Shown piece after piece: positions 1-6,617 of a DNA stretch of 7,567 nucleotides (positions are counted from its first letter, which is position 1; the number at the start of each line of letters is the position of its first letter). The position numbers and the translations under genes are program-made. Under the pieces are notes generated by a model, which was given only the letters and a program-made list of their open reading frames with translations, had not been told where the DNA came from and made no database searches. Origin of the DNA: JABFSC01 sp031389045 (GTDB taxonomy: Bacteria; Desulfobacterota; Binatia; Bin18); contig JANMSE010000248.1 in assembly GCA_031389045.1 (NCBI GenBank), positions 1-7,567 on the forward strand, written 5' to 3'.

Positions 1-1679
1 CTACGCAGCACTTGCCCCGGCAAGCCACCTTGGTGCTCGCCATCGAGATAGAGAATCTGACCAGACACGACGGTCGCTTTAATGCCCTTGGATTTGGCGA
101 CAAAGCGCTTGCCACCACCTGGCAGGTCCCACACATACTCAGGGTCTTTGGCATCCACGGTATCAGGGTCGAACAACGTGAGGTCAGCCACCAAGCCTTG
201 CGCAAGACGGCCACGTTTCGGAATGCCAAACAAGTCAGCGGGCACCGACGTTAAGCGCCGCACGCCCTCTTCGAGCGAGAGCACCTGATTGTCGCGCACC
301 CAACGACCCAACAGATAGGTCGCATAGCCAGCGTCGCACAGCATATCGACATGCGCGCCGCCATCGGACAGACCAATCAGGAATCGTGGATCGCTCACGA
401 GGTTCTTGACTCCCTCTGGCTCGAAATTGAACGCTTGCAGGTCGAACAACAATTCAAGACGGTCTGCGATCGCGAGATCAAGGAACGTATCGACCGGGTC
501 TTTGCCCTGATCGCGCGCGATTTGCGCCACGGTCTTCTTGCTGGCGACATGCGCTTGCACTTCCGGGGTCTTGGCGTCGATGACACACATCCGGCCCCAT
601 TGCCCGGCGAAAATGCGCCGTTTGTTCATCTCATCACGGAACGCCTGACGGAAACCAGGATCGGCGTAGATCTGCATCTGTTCCTCGACGCTCTTGTTGA
701 AGATCGGATGCCACACCGAGAAGATGGCGAAGATGAAAGGATTGCGCATGTTGAACTGGATGCGTAGCGGGCGGCACGACACCTGTGGCACGGCTTTATT
801 CCAGCCCAGGATCGGTTTGATCGTCTCCACGGCGTTTAGGTAGGAGTCCGGTTTCCCAGGTTTGTTGAACAGGGCCAGGAACGTCACCGGGCGTTGGCTT
901 TCATCAACGAGGAATTTGAGCAGGTCGTACTCGTCACTGGCGACCTGGCCGACGTTGGTGCCGGTCAGCGCGATTTCCACCGTGCCACGTTTCTCTTCAC
1001 GTAGCACCTGACAGAGGGCCGACCACTCCGCGCGACTCGCGTTGCGACACGCCAGCGGGCGGCCTTCATAGCCGATGTGGTTGTTGAGGATCGTGGACGA
1101 GAGACCAAACACTCCCGCGCGCATCGCATCACGAAACAGCCTCTGCATATCGACGATCTCGCTCTCGGTCGCGGCGCGCTCGAACGACTCTTCGCCCATC
1201 ACATAATGACGCAACGGCGTGAGCGCGGCCATCGACGCCACGTTGATGCCCATGCCGCGTTTCTGCAACGCATCCAGGTACTGCGCGTGCGATTCCCACT
1301 GCCAGTCGATCCCCTTCTGCATCACATCAAAAGGAATCGCTTCGACATTGACCAAGTCCCACATGACGATGTCACGGGCTTTCGGCCGCACCGGCGCGAC
1401 ACCGACGCCACAGTTGCCCATGACCACGGTGGTGATGCCGTGCCACGAGGAACAGGTGACCATCGGGTCCCAAGAGACCTGGGCATCGTAGTGGGTGTGA
1501 GGATCAATGAACCCTGGGGACAAGACCAGCCCATCGGCGTTGATCTTGTGTTTGGCGGTTTCGCCGTTGCCTTTGCCGACAGCGGCGATAAGGCCATCCT
1601 TGACCGCGACATTGCCATGAAAACTGGGCGTGCCAGTGCCATCGCAAATACGCGCGTTTTCGATAATTAGATCATACAT
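1..1679 (-). CDS. Amidohydrolase, N-acyl-D-amino-acid deacylase (D-aminoacylase)-like, C-terminus cut by window edge
   Basis: The frame is open from the ATG at 1679-1677 to base 1, giving 559 codons. It begins MYDLIIENARICDGTG, the usual beta-strand start of an amidohydrolase. Visible motifs are the metal-binding GFIDPHTHYDAQ (His61, His63), the MGNCGVG loop with Cys90 (a metal ligand in D-aminoacylases), and LSDGGAH with Asp439, the expected catalytic aspartate. The C-terminal beta-sandwich strands follow, with GLVADLTLFDPDTV near 495-508. Family members are about 560-580 residues and commonly end with a GxLPGxxLR stretch. Here GGLPGQVLR is the last thing before the edge, so only a few residues should be missing. 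It is probably cytoplasmic, as no signal peptide is seen. The His-containing strand of canonical D-aminoacylases reads TVEIALTG (233-240), without histidine, so the substrate may not be an N-acyl-D-amino acid. It is probably co-transcribed with the oxidase gene 54 bases upstream. Family call is secure; substrate unknown. Confidence 0.9.
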   Translation of the reverse strand, partial: MYDLIIENARICDGTGTPSFHGNVAVKDGLIAAVGKGNGETAKHKINADGLVLSPGFIDPHTHYDAQVSWDPMVTCSSWHGITTVVMGNCGVGVAPVRPKARDIVMWDLVNVEAIPFDVMQKGIDWQWESHAQYLDALQKRGMGINVASMAALTPLRHYVMGEESFERAATESEIVDMQRLFRDAMRAGVFGLSSTILNNHIGYEGRPLACRNASRAEWSALCQVLREEKRGTVEIALTGTNVGQVASDEYDLLKFLVDESQRPVTFLALFNKPGKPDSYLNAVETIKPILGWNKAVPQVSCRPLRIQFNMRNPFIFAIFSVWHPIFNKSVEEQMQIYADPGFRQAFRDEMNKRRIFAGQWGRMCVIDAKTPEVQAHVASKKTVAQIARDQGKDPVDTFLDLAIADRLELLFDLQAFNFEPEGVKNLVSDPRFLIGLSDGGAHVDMLCDAGYATYLLGRWVRDNQVLSLEEGVRRLTSVPADLFGIPKRGRLAQGLVADLTLFDPDTVDAKDPEYVWDLPGGGKRFVAKSKGIKATVVSGQILYLDGEHQGGLPGQVLR

Positions 1680-1684
1680 GGTTA

Positions 1685-1692
1685 CCCCTCCT
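1685..1692 (-). promoter_or_regulatory. Strong ribosome binding site of the amidohydrolase gene
   Basis: Read on the minus strand the bases are AGGAGGGG, five bases before the ATG at 1679. This supports that start and shows that the second gene of the unit is translated from its own strong site rather than by coupling alone. Confidence 0.75.
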
Positions 1693-1733
1693 GAATGGCG
1701 TTGTGGGCTCCAAGAACATTCTCTCGCCCTGGT

Positions 1734-2480
1734 TTATGTCAAATGCACTTGCACGCCTGGGTCGAGGCCCAGGGCCGTGCGATACCCACCTTCTTGGGCG
1801 GCGGCGAATTTCTCGCACCAGACTTTGATACTCTCGCGAATCTTGTGTTGGCGCTCTGGCGTGGTGGCGTATTCATGCACCATCTCGAACACCGGCTCGC
1901 CGTGCGCTTCGGCCTCGCCCATGTGCGCGTAGAAAAACTCCAGGGCCTCACGACTGAGATGATACTTCTCCTTGAGCGCCTTGACGAAGCCTTTCATCGA
2001 AGAGTCACTACGAGTTTCCCCACCGATGGACATGGCGGCGAGCGTGACCAGCCCATACTCCTTACGTCCAAGTTCGATCACCCAATCGACGTATGCGACC
2101 GCTTCCTTGGAGACGACCGGATGCAATACCTCTTCCTCGGTCGCGCCCAGCGCCTTCGCCAAGCGCATGGAGAGCATCCAGTGGGCATCGTCGCCACGCC
2201 CCATGACGGTTTCCTCGTCAATGAGGTTCTCGACGATATGGCGGCGGATGCGTTGATCCATCGGACTAAGGCCGGTGTTTATGAAGATACCGCCAAAAGC
2301 ACGGATGTGTTGGCCGGTGACATAGAAAAGATTGAGCGCCCATTTCTTGAGCTGCTCACGAGAGAGGGTGCCGTCGATGACGGACTTATAGAAGCTGGGG
2401 CCGAGCAGCGGCTTCTCATCTTCCTTCTTGATATAGACCCGCAAGTCTTGAACGAAGGTATCAACAGTTTGCGTTTGCAT
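1734..2480 (-). CDS. Heme-oxygenase-like metallo-oxidase (PqqC/TenA/CADD-like; iron-containing redox enzyme family)
   Basis: A complete 248-residue protein of the usual length for this all-helical fold. The order is an N-terminal helix with LLGPSFYKSVIDGTLSREQL (25-44), then ENLIDEETVMGRGDDAHW (84-101), then GGETR around Glu155, then EFFYAHMGEAEAHGEPV (181-197). In heme-oxygenase-like diiron oxidases the ligands are typically Glu, His ten residues on (as in SznF), a second Glu, and a final H-x3-D-x2-H helix. Here Glu90, His100, Glu155, His186 and His193 fit, but the Asp position is Ala190, flanked by Glu189 and Glu191. It is likely soluble and cytoplasmic. PqqC itself uses the same fold without metal, so the chemistry (O2-dependent oxidation, decarboxylation or ring closure) cannot be fixed from sequence. 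It is first in a two-gene unit with the amidohydrolase, which suggests one pathway on a small nitrogenous substrate. No other PQQ biosynthesis genes are in the window, so calling it pqqC would be unjustified. Confidence 0.85.
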   Translation of the reverse strand: MQTQTVDTFVQDLRVYIKKEDEKPLLGPSFYKSVIDGTLSREQLKKWALNLFYVTGQHIRAFGGIFINTGLSPMDQRIRRHIVENLIDEETVMGRGDDAHWMLSMRLAKALGATEEEVLHPVVSKEAVAYVDWVIELGRKEYGLVTLAAMSIGGETRSDSSMKGFVKALKEKYHLSREALEFFYAHMGEAEAHGEPVFEMVHEYATTPERQHKIRESIKVWCEKFAAAQEGGYRTALGLDPGVQVHLT

Positions 2481-2606
2481 ACGGCTTCCTCCTTTGCGTA
2501 GTGGCCCCCTATTTAGCTCCTCATGGTGGGAAAGCGCAAGGGAAAGTAGTCAGGAGCCCCAGTTCGCGCAGCAACGAGACTTCTGTTTATCATTCTTCAT
2601 TCTTCA
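2481..2606. other. Divergent intergenic region with a short CATTCTT tandem repeat
   Basis: This 126-base spacer separates the minus-strand unit from the plus-strand cassette and must carry the promoter of the minus-strand genes. On the minus strand a weak candidate is TTGCGC, 18 bases, then TAAATA, each matching only three of six consensus bases, so I do not call it as a promoter. At 2591-2608 the heptamer CATTCTT is repeated about 2.6 times. No start codon with a convincing Shine-Dalgarno is found for the plus-strand gene, and there is no clear terminator hairpin. Confidence 0.5.
2487..2495 (-). promoter_or_regulatory. Strong ribosome binding site of the metallo-oxidase gene
   Basis: On the minus strand the bases read AAAGGAGGA, six bases before the ATG at 2480. 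It fixes the start of the 248-residue protein. Confidence 0.75.
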
Positions 2607-3545
2607 TTGTGGAAGATTTGCCTGAATAACCATGCAACGTCCCCTAAAGTCGCGGCTGGCAATGGCAGTCCGGCAGTGACCACCGTGGTGCCGCCCATTC
2701 CTACGGTGAGTGTGGCGATCACCGCACCGACGGCTGGCGCGGCGGTGCAGAGTGACCACGTCCTGGTGCGTGGTACGGTCCAGGGACCACCCAATACTGG
2801 GGTGACGATCAACGGGGTCAGCGCCACCGTCCACAACGGTCACTTTCTGGCCAATCAGGTGCCGTTGCAGTCCGGCGGTAATACCCTCACGGTGCAAGCC
2901 ACCAGCCCCATGGGCCAGACCGCCACGGCGACGGTTACGGTCACCAGCACCGGCACGTCACCAACCTTGGAGCTGGAAGCCTCGCCCGACAGTGGAATCA
3001 TGGGAGACTTCTCTCCTCTGCCCGTGACATTGATGTATCGTTTTCATTCGTCCACGCCCGCCCACAGCCTCGCCATGGACTTTGACGGCGACGGGACCTT
3101 CGAGTTCACCGAGGCTCCGCCGGAGACGATTCTCTCTGGGGGGTACGCCACGCCGGGAGTGCAGACTGCCCGGCTGCGGGTCACTGACCAACACGGGCAG
3201 GACACCACCGCTGAGGTTGGCATCGTCGTACACGATGTGGTCGCGATGGATGCTCTGTTCAAAGGGACGTGGAACAGTATGAACACGGCTCTGCTCGCGG
3301 GCAATAAAGCCGCGGCACTGAGCTTTCTAACGCATCGGGCACGGGAGAAGTACGACCGGGTGTTTACTCCCCTCTTGCCAGATATGGCGGCAGTAGTAGC
3401 GACCTTTACGTCGTTTCGCGGCGTCTCGGTCGCCGAACGGTATGCCGAATATGCCCTGAATCGCACGCTCAACGGGGAGAATCGGCTGTTTCTCCTCTAC
3501 TTTGTTAAGGATGGCGATGGGGTGTGGCGGCTGGAGGCGATGTAA
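2607..3545 (+). CDS. Secreted-type Ig-like/PKD-like protein with NTF2-like C-terminal domain, 5' end probably truncated
   Basis: The frame is open after a TAG at 2547 and ends with TAA at 3543-3545. No ATG start is available. The nearest option is TTG at 2607 (312 residues), with no signal peptide and no Shine-Dalgarno. Residues about 35-112 form a beta-rich domain resembling the glucodextranase-B/Ig-like type (VSVAITAPTAGAAV, then NGVSATVHNGHF, then GGNTLTVQAT). Residues about 118-210 resemble a PKD-like sandwich with the acidic, possibly calcium-binding DFDGDGTFEF (158-167). Residues about 211-312 look like an alpha+beta NTF2-like tail (LFKGTWNSMNTALLAGNKAA to the final YFVKDGDGVWRLEAM). 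Similar tails end extracellular proteins found beside RHS genes, from memory of such loci. These domains normally sit behind a signal peptide in much longer proteins, so this is best read as the C-terminal remnant of one. The first 15 or so codons overlap a dispersed repeat. The lipoprotein gene follows 13 bases after the stop. Domain calls rest on pattern recognition only. Confidence 0.7.
   Translation: MWKICLNNHATSPKVAAGNGSPAVTTVVPPIPTVSVAITAPTAGAAVQSDHVLVRGTVQGPPNTGVTINGVSATVHNGHFLANQVPLQSGGNTLTVQATSPMGQTATATVTVTSTGTSPTLELEASPDSGIMGDFSPLPVTLMYRFHSSTPAHSLAMDFDGDGTFEFTEAPPETILSGGYATPGVQTARLRVTDQHGQDTTAEVGIVVHDVVAMDALFKGTWNSMNTALLAGNKAAALSFLTHRAREKYDRVFTPLLPDMAAVVATFTSFRGVSVAERYAEYALNRTLNGENRLFLLYFVKDGDGVWRLEAM
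2630..2645 (-). repeat. Dispersed repeat copy A (AGGGGACGTTGCATGG)
   Basis: Read on the minus strand this is AGGGGACGTTGCATGG. It matches the 16 bases at 7491-7506 at 15 positions, in opposite orientation. It lies inside the first codons of the 5'-truncated Ig-like gene, at or near where homology of that protein would be expected to break off. Confidence 0.5.
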
Positions 3546-3547
3546 GC

Positions 3548-3554
3548 GAGGGAG
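3548..3554 (+). promoter_or_regulatory. Ribosome binding site deciding the lipoprotein start
   Basis: GAGGGAG lies four bases before the ATG at 3559. It favours that start over the in-frame ATG at 3502, which would overlap the previous gene by 44 bases and put 19 arginine-rich residues in front of a clean lipoprotein signal peptide. Confidence 0.65.
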
Positions 3555-3558
3555 AACT

Positions 3559-4257
3559 ATGAAAAGCAAGTCTCAACTGTATTTGAGTGTGTTCCTGCTT
3601 GTCGTGACTGCTATCCTCTCACTGCAAGGCTGTGTGTTCGCCAACTCACTCATGTACGCCGCGACCGCCCTTGAGGCATGGGTGAAGGATGCTCAGACGG
3701 ACCAACCGCTGGACGGAGTCATTGTCGTGGCGCATTGGAAGCTAAGAGGGGGATTTCATCCGGATACGGTGGGCGAATTGATGGTGATGGAGACGATGAC
3801 TGATGCCACGGGACGGATGTATTTCTCGGCGTGGGGGCCACGGGTGGCGGCACTCGGCACCTACTTGAGCACGAGCGCCCCCAACCTCGTGTTCTTCAAG
3901 CCCGGCTACCAGCCAGCCTATCTGTCCAACAAGATCACCAAACGCATCAACCGCAGTCTCCTGCGGCACTCGGAGTGGCATGGCAAGACGATTAAACTAA
4001 AGAAGTCTAGCGGGAGTCTGGAAGAGTATGCAGAGAGGCTAGGCACCCTGGATCAAAATATGGATTTTGCATTCGATTACAATGACTGCTCGTGGAAGCA
4101 GATTCCGCGCATGCTCGTGGCCATTGATAGAGAAGTAAAGCCATTAAGAGAGAAAAAGATCTTCGCAAATTTTAACACTATCGAAGACAGAGAATCCAAA
4201 AGAAATTCTTCCAACTGCGGTTCGATCCGCGAGTTCTTACGGAGTTATATACCATGA
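3559..4257 (+). CDS. Predicted lipoprotein with carboxypeptidase-regulatory-like domain
   Basis: From the ATG at 3559 the product is 232 residues. It has a short basic N-region (MKSKSQ), a hydrophobic stretch (YLSVFLLVVTAILSL) and the lipobox LQGC, so Cys25 should be lipidated and the protein anchored at the membrane. Residues about 38-120 (LEAWVKDAQTDQPLDGVIVVAHW, then MTDATGRMYFSAWG, then NLVFFKPGYQP) follow the pattern of a carboxypeptidase-regulatory-like beta-sandwich: a modification of a conserved core strand, then a TDATG turn, then FKPGYQP. The C-terminal third (about 150-232) is polar and helical, with Cys177 and Cys220, and I do not recognise it. This part is clearly AT-richer than the start of the gene. 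The stop overlaps the next start as ATGA, implying translational coupling with the secreted protein downstream. It may help display or export its neighbours, but that is inference from position. Confidence 0.8.
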   Translation: MKSKSQLYLSVFLLVVTAILSLQGCVFANSLMYAATALEAWVKDAQTDQPLDGVIVVAHWKLRGGFHPDTVGELMVMETMTDATGRMYFSAWGPRVAALGTYLSTSAPNLVFFKPGYQPAYLSNKITKRINRSLLRHSEWHGKTIKLKKSSGSLEEYAERLGTLDQNMDFAFDYNDCSWKQIPRMLVAIDREVKPLREKKIFANFNTIEDRESKRNSSNCGSIREFLRSYIP

Positions 4258-5033
4258 AACGCTCTACAAGCCTTTTAATTATTCTACTCTTTATCCGTAT
4301 GGAAATTGCGACGGCTTATGAGGTTCCGACTCATGAGGCCCTCTCGGAACAAGCAGCTAAGAAGTCAACGCTCAATCCACAAGTTGATCCTTCTGTAGTG
4401 TTAAACTTGGGATTGCAAGCGACTTCGCTTGACGATACTAATCAGAAATTTCCAAATTACAAAGATGACGAGAGAACGATTAGACAACTGACCCAAGACG
4501 GCTCCGCGTTTGAGGACAACGGCTTTCGTGCCCTCAATCACTTCTATAATCCGCTGACAGGCAGAGCGATCTCAAGCTTTGGCAGTCCTTCCCCGGACTG
4601 GGCACTCGAGGATCACGGAGAGATTGGGGGTCAGAATGACTCTTTTTTTAATGCTCGCAAATTCTTGCTCGGCGCCTTGATCAAGGAGAACGAGCCCGTC
4701 CGCAAAACCCTCTTCGGACGCACGTTTCAAGCCCTGGGGCAAGTGATTCATCACCTCCAAGACATGGCCCAGCCCCAGCACGTCCGACATGACCAACATC
4801 TCAATTTTATCCCCTGGTTCGATCTTATTCCTCCCGAAAATCCGAGCTGGTACGAAGACTACGCCGGGGGGAAAAACATTTGTGAAACTCCCGCCCAATT
4901 ATGCTCTGGCTTCATGCCACCCGTCAGGTTTAGAAAGCCCGCGAGTTCTGGGCCACGACGGACGGGCGCGAGCTTGCTCAGTATACCAACCGTAACTTCG
5001 TCACCGAGGGCACCAATTTTCGCGGCTCATTAG
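4254..5033 (+). CDS. Piece 1: signal peptide and zinc-dependent phospholipase C / S1-P1-nuclease-like domain
   Basis: The literal frame is 259 codons, but residues after about 207 are out of the conserved frame. Residues 1-21 are a signal peptide (MKRSTSLLIILLFIRMEIATA, likely cut before YEVPTH). The mature part has histidines in the layout of the zinc phospholipase C/S1-P1 fold: THEAL (His27), FRALNHFYNP (His96), SPDWALEDHG (Asp115, His121) and IHHLQDMAQPQHVRHD (His166, His167, Asp170, His176). The H-x3-D-x5-H run is the hallmark of that fold. The protein should be exported. Whether it cuts phospholipids, nucleic acid or nothing is open, since this family also occurs as a structural head of long extracellular proteins. 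GGAG at 4241-4244 lies nine bases before the start. Confidence 0.75.
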   Translation: MKRSTSLLIILLFIRMEIATAYEVPTHEALSEQAAKKSTLNPQVDPSVVLNLGLQATSLDDTNQKFPNYKDDERTIRQLTQDGSAFEDNGFRALNHFYNPLTGRAISSFGSPSPDWALEDHGEIGGQNDSFFNARKFLLGALIKENEPVRKTLFGRTFQALGQVIHHLQDMAQPQHVRHDQHLNFIPWFDLIPPENPSWYEDYAGGKNICETPAQLCSGFMPPVRFRKPASSGPRRTGASLLSIPTVTSSPRAPIFAAH

Positions 5034-6199
5034 AACATATCGAGGCCCATCCAGGCCTTAAGTTTCCGAACGGCGAGAATGTGTCCATCGAGATGAAAGA
5101 AGTCGGCGACCCAGAATTAGGCAACCTCGACCTTGAGGGGGACGGGCCGTTCTTAACTCAAGAGACTCGTCCTCTCGACGGCAAGCTTTTCTTCATCGGC
5201 ACGCCGGTGGTGGACGCCTATCTCGGAGGGACATACGAGAACCTGAGAACCAGTACGTTCTCGCTGTATGATGAGGACTTACATAATTATCGGTTGCGGA
5301 TTTGCGGCGGGACGGGAAATCCGTGTGCCGAGGCAGAGGCGACGTTTACGCTCAATCACTTCAACTTTGATGCCGCTCATCGGTTTCTGATTCCGAAGGC
5401 CATCTCCTACAGCGCGGGGCTGATCGACTACTTCTTCCGGGGCAAGGTGGAGATGTGTGACGGCGAGAACTCCGATCAATCCATCATCAAGAATCTCAGC
5501 AAGACCGAAAACATGAAGGGCGTCTTCGAACTGTACGCCGATGATGAAAACGGAGTACGGACTCCGCTTGCTCAGTGGGCGACAGCCGAAGGCCTGTTAC
5601 CTGAAGGAGCCAATGGCGAGTTAGCCAAGAATGGCGGCGAGATGCGCGTGACCTTCACGCCGCCCGACCCCAAACCCGCAACGTATCTCTTGGTCTTCTA
5701 CGGCGACATGGGTGAAGAGAAAGCCCCGCGCGACGACCGAGGCAACATCCTGCCGGGTGGGGCCATAGTCGCCAAGCAGATTGATACCACTAAGCACTGC
5801 AAAGGCATCTTGTGGACCACCGATGGGTTCTTTGGAGACACCGTAGCTGCATACTCTGTTCCCACTGGCACTGGGCAGGGCGGGGTCACTTCGCCAGGCC
5901 CCGCCTTCGGCATCGCTTATGACCCCACAGACGGCAACCTATGGTATAACTATACCGGGGCTGGGGCATCCGGAAAATGGCCCCCGACGGGACTGCCCTC
6001 CCGGTCGTCATCAATGTCCACGGGACCCAACGGTATGCGGACGGAACGGAACAACAGGAGTTTTCCGCCCGTGATGTCGACCCCCTTGACCCTGCCTATC
6101 TCTGGGTCGCGGGCGCGTATAGCACGCTCAACTCCACCCTCAATTTTTTGTATCGCGTGCGGATCAGCGACGGCCAAGTGGAGCATACCTGCCAGGTGA
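4934..6199 (+). CDS. Piece 2: central part of the frameshifted secreted protein
   Basis: This frame opens after a TAG at 4931-4933 and has no usable start near its beginning; the first ATG, at 5081, lies inside conserved-looking sequence. It reads KAREFWATTDGRELAQYTN, continues through NRNFVTEGTNF, and later shows HRFLIPKAISYSAGLIDYFF (around 5378-5437), a stretch I associate with this RHS-linked family. Further on are beta-rich segments (EMRVTFTPPDPKPATYLLVF) and the opening of a propeller-like region (FGIAYDPTDGNLWYNYTG, around 5908-5961). After about 5976 this frame becomes arginine/serine-rich nonsense to the TAG or TGA-type stop at 6197-6199, while the neighbouring frame takes over. It was probably never a stand-alone gene. 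Confidence 0.65.
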   Translation, partial: KAREFWATTDGRELAQYTNRNFVTEGTNFRGSLEHIEAHPGLKFPNGENVSIEMKEVGDPELGNLDLEGDGPFLTQETRPLDGKLFFIGTPVVDAYLGGTYENLRTSTFSLYDEDLHNYRLRICGGTGNPCAEAEATFTLNHFNFDAAHRFLIPKAISYSAGLIDYFFRGKVEMCDGENSDQSIIKNLSKTENMKGVFELYADDENGVRTPLAQWATAEGLLPEGANGELAKNGGEMRVTFTPPDPKPATYLLVFYGDMGEEKAPRDDRGNILPGGAIVAKQIDTTKHCKGILWTTDGFFGDTVAAYSVPTGTGQGGVTSPGPAFGIAYDPTDGNLWYNYTGAGASGKWPPTGLPSRSSSMSTGPNGMRTERNNRSFPPVMSTPLTLPISGSRARIARSTPPSIFCIACGSATAKWSIPAR

Positions 6200-6573
6200 G
6201 TCCTATGGATGAACCGGCCGCAGTGAGTGGCGGCAATTTACTCCTCGCGGCTGCCAACTTCGGGGGGCGCACGGTGCTTTTCGCCCGGCCAGGGTCGCCT
6301 GGGTTTCGGTTCGCTCTCCAAGTCATCGACGCGGAAACCTGTAACGGGATCGACGTCGCGGACTTCTTTTATCCACAGTACTCCGGGGAGATATTACTCG
6401 GCATTGAGGTGAATGGCAGCGAGCTGCTGGGGGCGGTGCTACGCCCGGACGGCAGCGTCGGGGTCTACAATTTTGGCTCTCGCCCCTATTTATTTAAGAC
6501 CTTTGCCGATGCAACATTGCTCTTCTCGCTGCCGAATCTTGTTGGGGACTTGGCTCTGGGCAGTAGTTTCTAA
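5977..6573 (+). CDS. Piece 3: beta-propeller-like C-terminal part of the frameshifted secreted protein
   Basis: The frame gives 198 codons from an ATG that is just the first methionine after the shift, not a real start: no Shine-Dalgarno precedes it. The content is repeated beta strands with YLWVAGAYSTLNSTLNFLYR, VRISDGQVEHTCQVS, VIDAETCNGIDVADFF and EILLGIEVNGSELLG, which fits blades of a WD/NHL-like propeller continuing from piece 2. It ends LALGSSF. I cannot tell whether this TAA is the natural end or a truncation of a longer protein that once reached the RHS core downstream. Confidence 0.6.
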   Translation: MAPDGTALPVVINVHGTQRYADGTEQQEFSARDVDPLDPAYLWVAGAYSTLNSTLNFLYRVRISDGQVEHTCQVSPMDEPAAVSGGNLLLAAANFGGRTVLFARPGSPGFRFALQVIDAETCNGIDVADFFYPQYSGEILLGIEVNGSELLGAVLRPDGSVGVYNFGSRPYLFKTFADATLLFSLPNLVGDLALGSSF

Positions 6574-6617
6574 AGGGTTGACAGACAATCGCATCCGCAT
6601 GTCATCGCCAACCCTTC

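Larger units (their letters stand above)
4254..6573 (+). pseudogene. Frameshifted gene for a large secreted protein: zinc-phospholipase-C-like head, beta-propeller-like tail
   Basis: Read across frame changes, one conserved-looking protein of about 770 residues runs from the ATG at 4254 to the TAA at 6571-6573. The first frame holds to about 4880. Between 4866 and 4934 the coding signal moves, on balance, to the frame starting at 4934 (KAREFWATTDGRELAQYTN). At the AAAA run 5974-5977 it moves again to the frame containing MAPDGTALPVV (from 5977). Each change is abrupt, and sensible protein sequence continues on both sides. The A-run change needs one missing A. The first lies beside a G6A5 run but needs more than one indel to restore every short conserved stretch. 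Either the gene is decaying or the read contains homopolymer errors. It is coupled (ATGA) to the lipoprotein gene upstream, and an RHS fragment lies 223 bases downstream. The three pieces are described separately. Confidence 0.75.

Noticed and set aside
1077..1670. Plus-strand open frame of 197 codons opposite the amidohydrolase
   Set aside because: The opposite strand carries conserved amidohydrolase motifs throughout; this frame has His/Arg/Asp-rich shadow composition.
1695..2501. Long plus-strand open frame of 268 codons
   Set aside because: It is antisense to the clearly recognisable metallo-oxidase gene, has no ribosome binding site, and its protein is a mirror of GC-rich codons.
2481..2560. 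Sigma-70 promoter TTGCGC-18-TAAATA for the minus-strand unit
   Set aside because: Each box matches only three of six consensus bases; not distinguishable from chance.
3502..3558. Upstream ATG start for the lipoprotein
   Set aside because: It would overlap the preceding gene, lacks a good ribosome binding site and places an arginine-rich stretch before a complete signal peptide.
5970..5982. Programmed -1 ribosomal frameshift at the AAAA run
   Set aside because: There is no proper slippery heptamer in the reading frame, no clear downstream stimulator, and the gene carries other unexplained shifts; deletion or read error is simpler.
6575..6614. Rho-independent terminator after the secreted protein
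   Set aside because: Only a six-base GGGTTG/CAACCC stem with a long loop and no following T-run.
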